64,000 bases of DNA. Origin: Clusia tigrina. Its lineage: Eukaryota; Arthropoda; Insecta; Diptera; Clusiidae. The notes beneath the pieces are model-generated. The model searched no databases, was not told where the DNA came from, and worked only from the letters and a program-made list of their open reading frames with translations. Shown here piece after piece: positions 29,070 to 39,363 of this stretch; position 1 is the first letter of the stretch; the number at the start of each line of letters is the position of its first letter. Position numbers and translations under genes: made by a program. The DNA is taken from positions 85,086,570 to 85,150,569 of the forward strand of contig OV050030.1 of assembly GCA_920105625.2 (NCBI GenBank), written 5' to 3'.

Positions 29070-32000
29070 ATGATAAGCAATTGGTTCGTCACACAGGAAT
29101 GCTCCTTTTCGGACCACTGCTATATCACCTTTCACATTGACTTGAGGGAGACTACAGGCAATACAGAATCTCTTATACCAGTCAATAGAAAAAACACGAA
29201 CTGGCCTCTTTTCCGGCTCAAACTGGGGTCATGCTTAGCAACGACTCCCCCTATTATCCACAACTGTCCCGACATTGATCGGGCGGTCGACGATCTGTCC
29301 ACAGCTTTTAAAAAAGCCACTCACATTTCTTGCATCACTCCCGAACCACGGGGCAAACCTAAACCTCCGTGGTGGAACTCGGAAATTGCAAGTCTTCGCA
29401 AAACTTGTAGAATGCTTTTCAACAAAGCTAAAGTTACAGCTGAGTGGGCCCCTTTCAAAAATAAACAAAAAGAGTTGAAATACGCCAATAGGCGAGGGAA
29501 ACGAGCGTCATGGAGGGAATTTTGCGAAAGCATTGAATCGACGTCCGAGGCTAGCCGTCTTCGTAAAATTCTCCACTCCTCTAACAAAGCCCTTGACTGT
29601 ATCCAAAAACCAGATGGCAGCTGGACTCACTCAAGCGCCGAAACCCTTGATATCCTGCTAGACACCCACTTCCCAGGGAGTTTAGCCTCAGTGGATCAAG
29701 CACTCTACCAGGTGGAGCAGGTTTCGCATGATACCCTCCCCACATTCCAAGTGACAAAAAGTCACCTTGAATGGTCCATTCAAAACTTTAAGCCATACAA
29801 GTCCCCCGGACCGGACGGCATCATTCCTGCCGATATCCAAAATGGGGAAGAGATTATCCTTCCATGGCTGCTTCAAATATATAATGCAAGCCTCAGACTG
29901 CAATACATTCCCTTACGCTGGCGCACGGCTCGGGTCGTCTTCATACCAAAAGTTGGGAAGGCCTCGCACACCAAACCTAAGGATTACAGACCCATAAGTC
30001 TAACATCCTTTCTTCTTAAGGTTCTAGAAAGAGCTCTTGACCTACATATCAGGACATCGATCAACCCTTCTCTTCTCTCTGTATCTCAACACGCTTACTC
30101 TAAAGGCAAATCGGTTGAAACAGCACTTCATTCTCTCATTTCTCAAGTTGACAAATCCTTGGCGTACAAGGAATTCACACTTGCCATATTTCTGGACATC
30201 GAGGGAGCATTCAACAATGTATGCCCCAACGCTGTCATCTCCGCACTCTATAATCTTAACCTGAATTCAGGTCTTCTTAAATTTATAGAGCTTCTACTAA
30301 AATCTAGGATCATCACTTCCACGATCGGCAGTGCCCAATCCAGGAGGGTGGTTAACAGGGGCACGCCACAAGGGGGTGTTTTATCACCCCTCCTCTGGAA
30401 CCTGGCAGTTAACACACTACTGGTGAGATTGGAATCTACTGGATGCAAAGTGATAGCCTATGCGGACGACATAGCAATCGCGGCATCCGGCAAATTCCCA
30501 CAAACACTTTCCGAAAAACTTAACTATTCACTCTCTATTGTGTCGAACTGGTGTCGCGAATTCGAACTTGGGGTTAACCCATCCAAAACCGAGACTATGC
30601 TATTCACTAGGAAGTACAAAATTCCAAAGTTTACAATGCCTAGTCTAAACGGCACTCCGCTCTCTTTGAGCACACCCGTTAAGTACTTAGGCCTGATTCT
30701 CGACCCAAAGCTTAATTGGAAAGCCAATCTAGCTGAGAGGGCACGTAAGGCAACATGCGCTATATACTGCTGTAAAAGAGCAGTTGGTGCACGATGGGGA
30801 CTTCGTCCTCGAGTCGTGCTCTGGCTCTACACGGCCATCGTTGAACCAAACCTGTTATACGGGTCGGTCTTCTGGTGGCAAGCTCTTGAAAAAGCCTGTA
30901 ATATCAAACCTCTTGATAAAATCAGAAGATCCATTGCTCTACTGATCACTGGCGCTCTTCGTAGCACACCTACGAAAGCCCTTTTTGCCATGCTGCACTG
31001 GCTCCCCTCGGGGATCCTGGTTAAGCAACAAGCCAAGCTGACAGCGATTAGACTTAATGTTCTTTCGCACTGGCGCATAACCCTGACAGGCCATGCTTCA
31101 ATTCTGAATCAGGACCCACCTGTCCCCAACTTTATCGATTATATGTCGGTCTATCCCGATTTGAACAGGGAATTCGACCTCACTATTCCAAGTCGAAGCG
31201 ACTGGACCTCAGAAAACCGAATCGTCGGTGAAACAGTCGAAATCTACACCGACGGTTCCAAGCTTGGAGGTAGAGTCGGCAGCGGTATTTATTCCGACAA
31301 GCTGGACTTAAACATCTCCCTACGTCTCCCAGACCATTGCAGCGTTTTTCAAGCTGAGGTCATGGCCATTTACCACGCAGCCAAATGGATGCTGAGTAGT
31401 GATATCGGCGCAGTTGACGTATCTATCTTCTCAGACAGCCAGGCCGCCATTAAATCTCTTTTTGGCTCCCTGGCCACATCAAGACTAGTTCATGAATGTC
31501 GAACATCTTTAAATGAGCTCGCAAGTTACTCTCGGGTGCACCTAGTCTGGGTTCCCGGACACAGCGAAATCCCGGGAAACTGCGAGGCGGACGAGCTTGC
31601 CAAGGCAGGCACGCTAATGCACGACATTCACCCCTCTGTAAACATCGGCATTCCACTGGCAACAGCCAAGCTCGAAGTCAAACGGAAATATCTGGCTGAC
31701 GCCTACAAATCCTGGGCTAACGAGGAATCCTGCCACACGGCTAGACTAACTTGGGCAAGCATGGACAAAAACAGAACCAATCAACTTCTTCGACTTGATC
31801 GCGTATCACTGTCGACAACTGTGTCGGTTTTGACCGGCCACTGCATAATGGGACAGCACGCAGAAAGACTGGGCCTACCCTCAAATGACTTTTGCCGAGG
31901 CTGTGGCTTCGAGGAGGAGGACGAGACGGTTTTCCACCTCTTATGCCACTGCCCATCCTTGAGCAGAAGAAGAATTCGCACCTTTGGTGCCCCATTTCTT

Positions 32001-32084
32001 ACAAGCCTGACAGAGCTGTCATCCATTAATATTAGGGACATAGCCAGGTTCATCAAAGTATCAGGATGGTTTCCTGAAACATGA
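29070..32084 (+). CDS. LOA-like LINE ORF2 remainder: RT and RNase H, open
   Basis: A fully open frame of 1004 codons from the first LOA methionine; the open frame itself runs back to 28953 through Jockey-1 and LTR sequence. The endonuclease is missing except its last motif (SFSDHCY). RT motifs: KSPGPDGIIP, FIPKVGKASHTKPKDYRPIS, AIFLDIEGAFNN, NRGTPQGGVLSPLLWNL, AYADDIAIA (catalytic), VKYLGLILDP. RNase H follows with its four acidic residues: YTDGS, FQAEVMAIY, FSDSQAA, NCEADELAKAG. A C-terminal CCHC-like cluster reads CRGCGFEEEDE ... HLLCHC. RNase H after RT plus this ORF1 type suggests the LOA clade (R1/I relatives are alternatives). It matches 49986-53000 almost perfectly. Confidence 0.85.
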   Translation: MISNWFVTQECSFSDHCYITFHIDLRETTGNTESLIPVNRKNTNWPLFRLKLGSCLATTPPIIHNCPDIDRAVDDLSTAFKKATHISCITPEPRGKPKPPWWNSEIASLRKTCRMLFNKAKVTAEWAPFKNKQKELKYANRRGKRASWREFCESIESTSEASRLRKILHSSNKALDCIQKPDGSWTHSSAETLDILLDTHFPGSLASVDQALYQVEQVSHDTLPTFQVTKSHLEWSIQNFKPYKSPGPDGIIPADIQNGEEIILPWLLQIYNASLRLQYIPLRWRTARVVFIPKVGKASHTKPKDYRPISLTSFLLKVLERALDLHIRTSINPSLLSVSQHAYSKGKSVETALHSLISQVDKSLAYKEFTLAIFLDIEGAFNNVCPNAVISALYNLNLNSGLLKFIELLLKSRIITSTIGSAQSRRVVNRGTPQGGVLSPLLWNLAVNTLLVRLESTGCKVIAYADDIAIAASGKFPQTLSEKLNYSLSIVSNWCREFELGVNPSKTETMLFTRKYKIPKFTMPSLNGTPLSLSTPVKYLGLILDPKLNWKANLAERARKATCAIYCCKRAVGARWGLRPRVVLWLYTAIVEPNLLYGSVFWWQALEKACNIKPLDKIRRSIALLITGALRSTPTKALFAMLHWLPSGILVKQQAKLTAIRLNVLSHWRITLTGHASILNQDPPVPNFIDYMSVYPDLNREFDLTIPSRSDWTSENRIVGETVEIYTDGSKLGGRVGSGIYSDKLDLNISLRLPDHCSVFQAEVMAIYHAAKWMLSSDIGAVDVSIFSDSQAAIKSLFGSLATSRLVHECRTSLNELASYSRVHLVWVPGHSEIPGNCEADELAKAGTLMHDIHPSVNIGIPLATAKLEVKRKYLADAYKSWANEESCHTARLTWASMDKNRTNQLLRLDRVSLSTTVSVLTGHCIMGQHAERLGLPSNDFCRGCGFEEEDETVFHLLCHCPSLSRRRIRTFGAPFLTSLTELSSINIRDIARFIKVSGWFPET

Positions 32085-32254
32085 CGGGGGAGTCGTGCCT
32101 TTCCAGGCGCTGTCCTTGCGCTGACTATCACCATCCCAAGTATGGGAACCTTTTTAGTCAGTGCTTGAACGGCGCCACACCGTGGTATCACAATGGGCCA
32201 TTATGTGTGCTCAAGTGTGCTTTTGGCAAACTGGGCGGCCACTCCTACCTACCT
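32085..32254 (+). other. LOA-like LINE 3' UTR (copy A)
   Basis: GC-rich 3' UTR from the stop codon to the repeat CTACCTACCT, which appears to be the element's 3' tail instead of poly(A). It is followed at once by AGGGTGACTCGG and Jockey-2. Confidence 0.8.
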
Positions 32255-32266
32255 AGGGTGACTCGG
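32255..32266. repeat. 12-bp target duplication at LOA 3' end (copy A)
   Basis: AGGGTGACTCGG; identical to 38855-38866, 53171-53182 and 59774-59785. On the minus strand it encodes PSHP of Jockey-2 ORF1. Confidence 0.85.
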
Positions 32267-32548
32267 TTTATCAGAAACACCAGTTTTCAGTACATCCGCA
32301 TAGCTAGTGGATGAAGAGATGTTTTCGGTGGTGCTTCCAATATGGATTGTGTTGGTAGGTATAGCACTATATTTTTGGGTTCGAACTGTCTTAGCAGTTT
32401 GGTTCATACTGATTTTTAGTTGTGTATATATCGGGCAGCCTCTGTAGTTAGCAGTATGATTCCCCCCACAATTTCTGCATTTTTTTGTATCCTTCTCACT
32501 TGTGTTCAGCTTGCATTCCTTTGATGGATGGAAGTCGCCACACGCCAT
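32255..32548 (-). pseudogene. Jockey-2 ORF1 zinc-knuckle fragment (copy A)
   Basis: The minus strand encodes the nucleocapsid-like end of a Jockey-clade ORF1: a CCHC pattern CGDFHPSKEC and CRNCGGNHTANYRGCP, then IYTQLKISMNQTAK and SYADVLKTGVSDKPSHP. The next residues of the same protein (MQPQNLETLIF) lie on the far side of an LOA element, at 38854 and leftwards, which shows that LOA interrupted this ORF1. To the right the protein is cut at 32548 by satellite DNA, so this Jockey-2 copy was 5'-truncated when it entered the satellite. Confidence 0.85.
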
Positions 32549-35500
32549 AAAACCTTGAAATTTTGTGACAATATAGTACTCGTGTCTCTTATCAATTTAA
32601 AGTATCGCTCTTAGTTATGCTACCCTTGACTACAAAATAAAACACTGATAAAACTTCAAATGGCCCTAACTTCTATACGGTGCGTGCTATACCTATCAAA
32701 CTTTGCAACATTCAAATGCTTGTACCTTTTACAGGAGAGTAATAAAATCTTGAAATTTTGTGATAATAAACTACTCGCGCCTCTTGTCAATTGAAGCTAT
32801 CGTTCATAGCTATGCTACCCTTGAGTCCCAAATCAAACACTGATAAAACTTCAAAGGCCCTAACTTCTATGCGGAGCGTCCTACACCTTTCAAAGTTTGC
32901 AACATTCAAATGCTTGTAACTTTTTACTGGAGGTCTTAAAACCTTGAAATTTTGCGACAATATAGTAATCGTGCCTCTTGTCAATTTAAGCTATCGTTCA
33001 TAGCTATGCTACCCTCGAGTCCCAAAAAAAACACTGATAAAACTTCAAATGGCTCGAACTTCTATATGGTGTGTCCTTTACCTATCAAAGTTTGCAAAAT
33101 TCAAATGCTTGTAACTTTTTACTGGAGCGTAGCAAAATCTTGAAATTTTGTGACAATAAAATACTCGAGCCTCTTGTCAATTAAAATTATCGCTCATTGC
33201 TATGCTATCCTTGAGTCCCAAATCAAACACTGATAAAACTTCAAATGGCCCTAATCTCTATACTGTGCGTCCTATACCTATCAAAATTTTCAACAATCAA
33301 ATGCTTGTAACTTTTCACTGGAGCGTCTTAAAACCTTGAAATGTTGTGACAATATAGTACTCGTCTCTCTTATCAATTTAAACTATCGCTCATAGTTATG
33401 TTACCCTTGACTCCAAATAAAACACTGATAAACCTTCAAATGGCCCTAACTTCTATACGGTGCGTACTATACCTATCAAAGTTTGTAACATTCAAATGCT
33501 TGTACCTTTTACTGGAGAGTAATAAAATCTTGAAATTTTGTGACAATAAAGTACTCGTGCCTCTTGTCAATTTAAGCTATCGCTCATAGCTATGCTACCC
33601 TTGAGTCCCAAGTCAAACACTGATAAAACTTCAAATGGCCCGAACTTCTATATGGTGTGTCCTACACCTATCAAAGTTTGCAACATTCAAATGCTTGTAA
33701 CTTTGTAGCGCCATAAAACCTTGAAATTTTGTGATAATATAGTACTCGGGTCTCTTATCAATTTAAACTATCGCTCATAGTTATGTTACCCTTGACTCCA
33801 AAATAAAACACTGATAAAACTGCAAATTGCCCTAACTTCTATACGGTGCGTATTATACCTATCAAAGTTTGTAACATGCAAATGCTTGTACCTTTTACTG
33901 GAGAGTAATAAAATCTTGAAATTTTGTGACAATGAAGTACTCGTGCCTCTTGTCAATTTAAGCTATCGCTCATAGCTATGCTACCCTTGAGTCCCAAGTC
34001 AAACACTGATAAAACTTCAAATGGCCCGAACTTCTATATGATGTGTCCTACACCTATCAAAGTTTGCAACATTCAAATGCTTGTAACTTTGTAGCGCCAT
34101 AAAACCTTGAAATTTTGTGATAATATAGTACTCGTGTCTCTTATCAATTTAAACTATCGCTCATAGTTATGCTACCCTTCACTCCAAATTAAAACATTGA
34201 TAAAACTTCAAATGGCCCTAATCTCTATACTGTGCATCCTATACCTATCAAAATTTGCAACAATCAAATGCTTGTAACTTTTTCTGGAGCGTCATAAAAT
34301 CTTGAAATTTTGTGACAATAAAATACTCGAGCCTCTTGTCAAATAAAATTATCGCTCTTAGCTATGCTACCCTTGAGTCCCAAATCAAACACTGATATAA
34401 CTTCAAATGGCCCGAACTTCTATACGGTTTGTCCTACACCTATCAAGTTTGCAACATTCAAATGCTTGTAACTTTTTACTGGAGCGTAACAAAATCTTGA
34501 AATTTTGTGACAATAAAATACTCGAGCCTCTTGTCAATTAAAATTATCGCTCATTGCTATGCTATCCTTGAGTCCCAAATCAAATACTGATAAAACTTCA
34601 AATGGCCCTAATCTCTATACTGTGCGTCCTATACCTATCAAAATTTTCAACAATCAAATGCTTTTAACTTTTCACTGGAGCGTCTTAAAACCTTGAAATG
34701 TTGTGACAATATAGTACTCGTGTCTCTTATCAATTTAAACTATCGCTCATAGTTATGTTACCCTTGACTCCAAAATAAAACACTGATAAAACTTCAAATG
34801 GCCCAAACTTCTATACGGTGCGTGTTATACCTATCAAAGTTTTTAACATTTAAATGCTTGTACCTTTTACTGGAGAGTAAAATTGTTGAAATTTTGTGAC
34901 AATAAAGTACTCGTGCCTCTTGTCAATTTAAGCTATCGCTCATAGCTATGCTACCTTTGAGTCCCAAATCAAACACTGATAAAACTTCAAATGGTGCGTC
35001 CTACACCTATCAAACATTTATAACACTTATAAAACTTCAAATGGCCCTAACTTCTATACGGTGCGTCCTATATCTATCAAAGTTTGCAACATTGAAAATG
35101 CTTGTACCTTTTACTGGAGAGTAATAAAATCTTGAAATTTTGTGACAATAAAGTACTCGTGCCTCTTGTCAATTTAAGCTATCGTTCATAGCTATGCTAC
35201 CCTTGAGTCCCAAATCAAACACTGATAAAACTTCAAATGGCCCTAACTTCTATACGGTGCATCCTATACCTATCAAAGTTTGCAACATTCAAATACATGT
35301 AACTTTGTAGCGCCATAAAACCTAGACACTTTGTGACAATAATGTACTCGTGTCTCTTATCAATTTAAACTATCGCTCATAGCTATGTTACCCTTGACTA
35401 CAAAATAAAACACTGATAAAACTTCAAGTGATCCTAACTTCTATACTGTGCGTCCTACACCTATCAAAGTTTGCAACAATCTAATGCTTGTAACTTTTTA

Positions 35501-35876
35501 CTGGAGCGCCATAAAATCTTGATATTTTGAGACAATAAAGTAATCGTGCCTGTTATCAATTTAAGCTATCGCACATAGCTATGCTACTCTTGAGCCCCAA
35601 ATCAAACACTGATAAAACTTCAAATGGCCCTAACTTCTATACGGTGCGTCCTATACCTATCAAAGTTTGCAACATTTAAATGCTTGTAACTTTTTACTCG
35701 AGCATAATAAAATCTTGAAATTTTGTGACAATAAAGTACTCAAGCCTCTTGTCAATTTAAGCTATCACTCATAGCTATGCTACCCTTGACACCAATATAA
35801 AACACTTATAAAACTTCAAATGGCCCTAACTTCTATACGGTGCGTCCAATTCCTTTCAAAGTTTGGAACATTCAAA
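32549..35876 (+). repeat. Satellite array, about 195-bp monomer (copy A)
   Basis: About 17 tandem monomers; starts measured at 32549, 32744, 32938 and 33134 (periods 195, 194, 196). The consensus opens AAAAYCTTGAAATTTTGTGA and contains TCAAATGGCCCTAACTTCTA and CCTATCAAAGTTTGCAACAT. Monomers differ by roughly 5-15% by eye; variants ending in GGAGCGTC/CTTAAAACC and GGAGAGTAATAAAATC alternate in places, hinting at a higher-order pattern. One monomer near 34990-35040 is rearranged. Short open frames inside are chance. I do not recognise the family. Confidence 0.92.
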
Positions 35877-36042
35877 TTTTATTTTTTTTTTTAGATTCAA
35901 CATGGATCTTTTCAATCGAAACCAACAATAATTTTACAAAGCTTACAACTAATAAATAAATTGATGCTCCGCGCCAGTGCTTAGAGCAATTTTAGTTCAA
36001 GTATTATATAAATTATGTAGAAAAAAAATAGATATAAAAATA
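35877..36042 (-). other. Jockey-2 3' UTR and A-tail (copy A)
   Basis: A T-rich run at 35877-35892 is the A-tail on the minus strand, and the 3' UTR resembles that of Jockey-1 (shared CGCGCCAGTGCTT and ACCAACAATAATTTT). The tail abuts the satellite directly, so the LINE inserted into the satellite array. Confidence 0.85.
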
Positions 36043-37332
36043 TTAATATAAAGAAACTCTATGTTTTAAAAAAAGTGGCCTTTTAAGTCGAGATGTATTC
36101 ATCCTATGAAGCAGATTCCTTGCTAGTTCGTTAGGATGACACTGAAGTTTGAATTGGTATTTTGTTTTTAAAACTGCGAGTTCTTCTTCAACGGGTGCTG
36201 TATTAAGGTCGCGGTGAATTTTTTCGTTTCTGACGAACCATGGAGCGCCGCTGATCGTTCTCAGAATTTTCGATTGAGCCCTTCGAATAATTTGCAAGTT
36301 TGATGCACTAGTAGTGCCCCATATCCGAATACCATAAGTCCAAATCGGTTTAATTACAGCCTTGTATATAAGTACTTTATACTCTAAACGCAGTTTTGAT
36401 TTGCGGTTGGTAAGCCAATACAAGGAACTTGCCTTGAGTTTCATTTGCATTTTCTTGGCTTTTATATGTTTTTTCCAGGTGAGCCGTCGTTCAAAATGTA
36501 CTCCTGAGTATTTAACCTCTGTTGCTTGCGGGATTACAATGCCATTTAAGGAGACTGCCGGACAAGAACTGGGCTTAAGAGTAAATGTCACATGTACAGT
36601 TTTTTGCTCATTTACTTTGATGCGCCAATCTGCTAGCCAACTTTCTATTTTTTTAAGGTGTTCCTCTAAATCCCGGGAGGCTATCCGTGGATTTAGGTGC
36701 GAGCTCAGGATAGCTGTGTCGTCAGCGAAAGGTAACGCGGTAACGAGGTTTTTATCCGTTGGCAGATCGGAAGTGTACAGAGTGTAAAGCATAGGTCCAA
36801 GCACACTACCTTGTGGTACTCCAGCCATCATTTCAAAGTCTGGCGTTACAAATTCTTTATATTTAACCCTAAATTTGCGATTTGTTAAATATGACTCCAG
36901 AATCTTATGCGAACTTTTTGGCAGAAGTTTTTTAATTTTATATATGAGTCCTTCGTGCCAGACTTTGTCAAAGGCTTGTGCGACGTCAAGGAATATTCCG
37001 GAGCAGTACATCCTCTGTTCAAATGCTCGCCTTATTTCAGAGGCAATACGTTGCACCTGCTCAATAGTTCCATGATGTTTGCGGAAACCAAATTGGTGGT
37101 GAGGAATGATTAAATCGAGCTTAGGTGCTAATTTTTCCAGCAATAAGCGTTCGAGCGTTTTAGAGAGCGTTAGCAGGAGACTTATGGGCCGATAAGAAGA
37201 TACCTGAGTAGGGTCTTTTCCGGGTTTTGGAATCATTATTATTTCCGATGTTGTCCATGTTGTAGGGAAGTAGCCCAGACGGAGTATTGCGTTAAAAATG
37301 TGTGTGAGATGTATTAGAGCTATTTGCGGCAA
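36043..37332 (-). pseudogene. Jockey-2 LINE ORF2, reverse transcriptase part (copy A)
   Basis: An open 429-codon minus-strand frame with the Jockey-clade RT: IIMIPKPGKDPTQVSSYRPI, HHQFGFRKHHGT, GIFLDVAQAFDKVW, AGVPQGSVLGPMLYTLY, LPFADDTAIL (catalytic), IWTYGIRIWGTTS and LRTISGAPWFVRN at the C-terminal end. It has no RNase H, as usual for Jockey. The upstream ORF2 part is in another frame: a one-base shift lies near 37310-37335. Copy B (56962-58251) differs at a few residues (KYSGVHFERRL here, KYLGVHFERQL there). Confidence 0.9.
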
Positions 37333-38726
37333 TTGACCTAATTACCATTTTATTGGTAATTAGGTCACAAGCACGTGCCTTTTTTGCGTTTAGACTCGTT
37401 GTACATAGGCGTATAACTTCCTTTGGTTTGAAATGAATTTGTACTGCTGACTTCGTAATTGAAAAGTTCTGTATGCTAGTGTTGTTGCAGGAAGGCGGGT
37501 TAGGTTGAAATACTGACCTCAGATGGGCTGCAAAGAAGTTGCCTTTTTCTTCTTCTGTTTTTGCCCAAGTTCCAGCGCTTTGTCTTAGAGGCGATTCACT
37601 ATCCTTTGGTGTTTTAACCATTCTTGTCGCTCTCCAGAGTGAGTAATTGGTGACTTTGAGATGAGCCAAATCTTCAAGGTACTTATTAAGGTTTTCTTCC
37701 TTTTCCTCCCGTAGAGTGTTTTTCAGCTGATTTTGTAATTACTTTAATTTTACTCTTCGTGCTGGAGATCTGTATTTTTGCCATTCACGCCTTAATCTCC
37801 TCTTTTCTCTAATGAGGCATTCCACATAGTGTGACGTAGTGTGCCTCGCGTTAGTTTTAGTTGAGTTTTGTGCGGGCGTGGCACTAATAGCAGCTGCTTT
37901 TATTATTGAACCAAGAGCCTGCGTCGCTGATTCAATGTCCTCTCCACTCTTAAGTTTTGTTTTAATGCACACGTCGGTACTAATATATTAGCGATATTTG
38001 AGCCAGTTTGTTTTCTTGGAGGTCAGTTTTATTGTTTTTTCAATGAACTCTGGTATTTTTTTAAAATATATTATCACCGGTGAGTGATCGGATGATAAGT
38101 CGAAAGAGGGCTCGGTCTCCAAGAAACACCTTTCAATATTTTTAGTTATGCCAAAGTCAATAAGATCGGGAATTTTTCATTGATCAGTTGGCCAGTATGT
38201 AGGTTTTCCAGATGATACAAAGTCTACACCATTCCGAGAGTCTATCAGCGCATTAAACAATTGCTTCCCTTTAGGGTTGATTAACCGTGAGCCCCAGTAG
38301 GTATGTTTATAATTGAAGTCTCCGGAAGAGAGAAATTTGTTACCGAGCGATTGAAAGAAAGAAACAAAATCGGTTGTGGAAATTGGAAACTTAGGAGGAC
38401 AGTAGACTGATGAAATTACTATTGGCTCACCCCAACACTGTAAAGAGATGGAAGTAGAATGGATGTTTTTTTTTGCATAGGATTCCAGAAAGTAATGCTT
38501 TAATCGAGACTTAATTAGAATTCCCGTACCACCATAACCTTTTCCTTGTGGGTGGTTTGTTGAGTAAAAATTATAGCCTGCTAGTTTGAAGTTATATTTT
38601 ACAGTTAAATATGTTTCTGAGATAAGCATGATGTCTATACTGTCTAGAAAATTTTTTAATTCAATTTTGTGTTGGTTAATACCGTTAGCATTCCAGTGAC
38701 ATATTTTTAGAACATTAATTTTTGTG
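37333..38726 (-). pseudogene. Jockey-2 LINE ORF2, endonuclease part (copy A)
   Basis: The N-terminal APE endonuclease of ORF2 on the minus strand, all in one frame but with stops. It begins INVLKICHWNANGI near 38720, then LISETYLT, SSVYCPPKFP, LSSGDFNYKHTYWGS and, after a TGA near 38175, DLSSDHSPVIIYF. These are the N, E, D/N and DH motifs of the nuclease. Stops: TGA near 38175 and TAA at 37739-37741 are shared with copy B; a TAA near 37988 is private to A (copy B has a lysine codon). The enzyme would nick target DNA; here it cannot be made. Confidence 0.87.
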
Positions 38727-38854
38727 AAAGTAGATGTTTCATAAGTAAGTTTTGGTTATGTACAAGCTCTTGAATCATAGATTGCATCGAGGCCATGAAG
38801 TTAGTAGCACTGAGACAAGTTAAATATTAACGTTTCTAAATTTTGAGGTTGCAT
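38727..38854 (-). pseudogene. Jockey-2 ORF1 C-terminal end (copy A)
   Basis: After the 12-bp junction the minus strand reads MQPQNLETLIFNLSQC, then, after a small indel, NFMASMQSMIQELVHNQNLL, a typical Jockey ORF1 C-terminus. It ends at a stop that overlaps the ORF2 start. It continues the zinc-knuckle fragment found at 32255-32548. Confidence 0.78.
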
Positions 38855-38866
38855 AGGGTGACTCGG
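38855..38866. repeat. 12-bp target duplication at LOA 5' end (copy A)
   Basis: AGGGTGACTCGG directly before the LOA 5' end (GGTGTAATGTAGACC). It is the partner of the copies found after LOA 3' ends. Confidence 0.85.
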
Positions 38867-39363
38867 GGTGTAATGTAGACCGCCTCCACGCAGTGCACCC
38901 TGGGTTACGCTAAATGGTCTACACTCCCCCAGGTGCTGCTGTTTTCTTGCACGGGAGTTCAGTAGCACCAATTGGCACGACCCCCATCCTTCGTTCCTGG
39001 ACTTCTCTTTGGACCAATGTAACTGTTCTGATTGCCCTGGGCTGGTAGCTGTAATTTTCTGGACCTAGCTGTCTTTTGTCACGGTAGCACCAAGGTGAAA
39101 CTTGAGTGTGAACGGCTCCAGTCTAAGGTTGCAGCTGCCCCCGTCCCGTTAAAACCTTGGCAGGCCTCAAAGTACGTTCGACGTCTGTTACCGTTAGGTC
39201 GGTAGTGTGGGTTCGGTTGAGTGGAACTCCCGATTAGCACTGGTCTGGCTCTGAGCACTTGACCCCATAAGGGCTTGTGCCAACCCTCGCATGGCCTCCC
39301 TGCTTGCACAGATAACCATGGGACCATATTTAGTGACCACACGTTCGGACTGAGATAGCGGCT
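38867..39363 (+). other. LOA-like LINE 5' UTR (decayed copy A)
   Basis: Aligns with 47665-48096 and 59786-60282. The shared start GGTGTAA(A/T)GTAGACC marks the full-length 5' end, so this copy was inserted full length. The GC-rich leader should include the internal Pol II promoter of the LINE, which I cannot define. Confidence 0.75.

Noticed and set aside
29062..32254. The LOA piece in block A as an ordinary 5'-truncated LINE insertion
   Set aside because: The homology to block B continues past its 3' end for over 10 kb and no target duplication is present at 29062; it is a duplication breakpoint.
32549..35876. A CRISPR-like array or ribozyme satellite
   Set aside because: Monomers are contiguous with no unique spacers, the genome is eukaryotic, and I found no hammerhead core (CTGATGA with GAAA) in the monomer.
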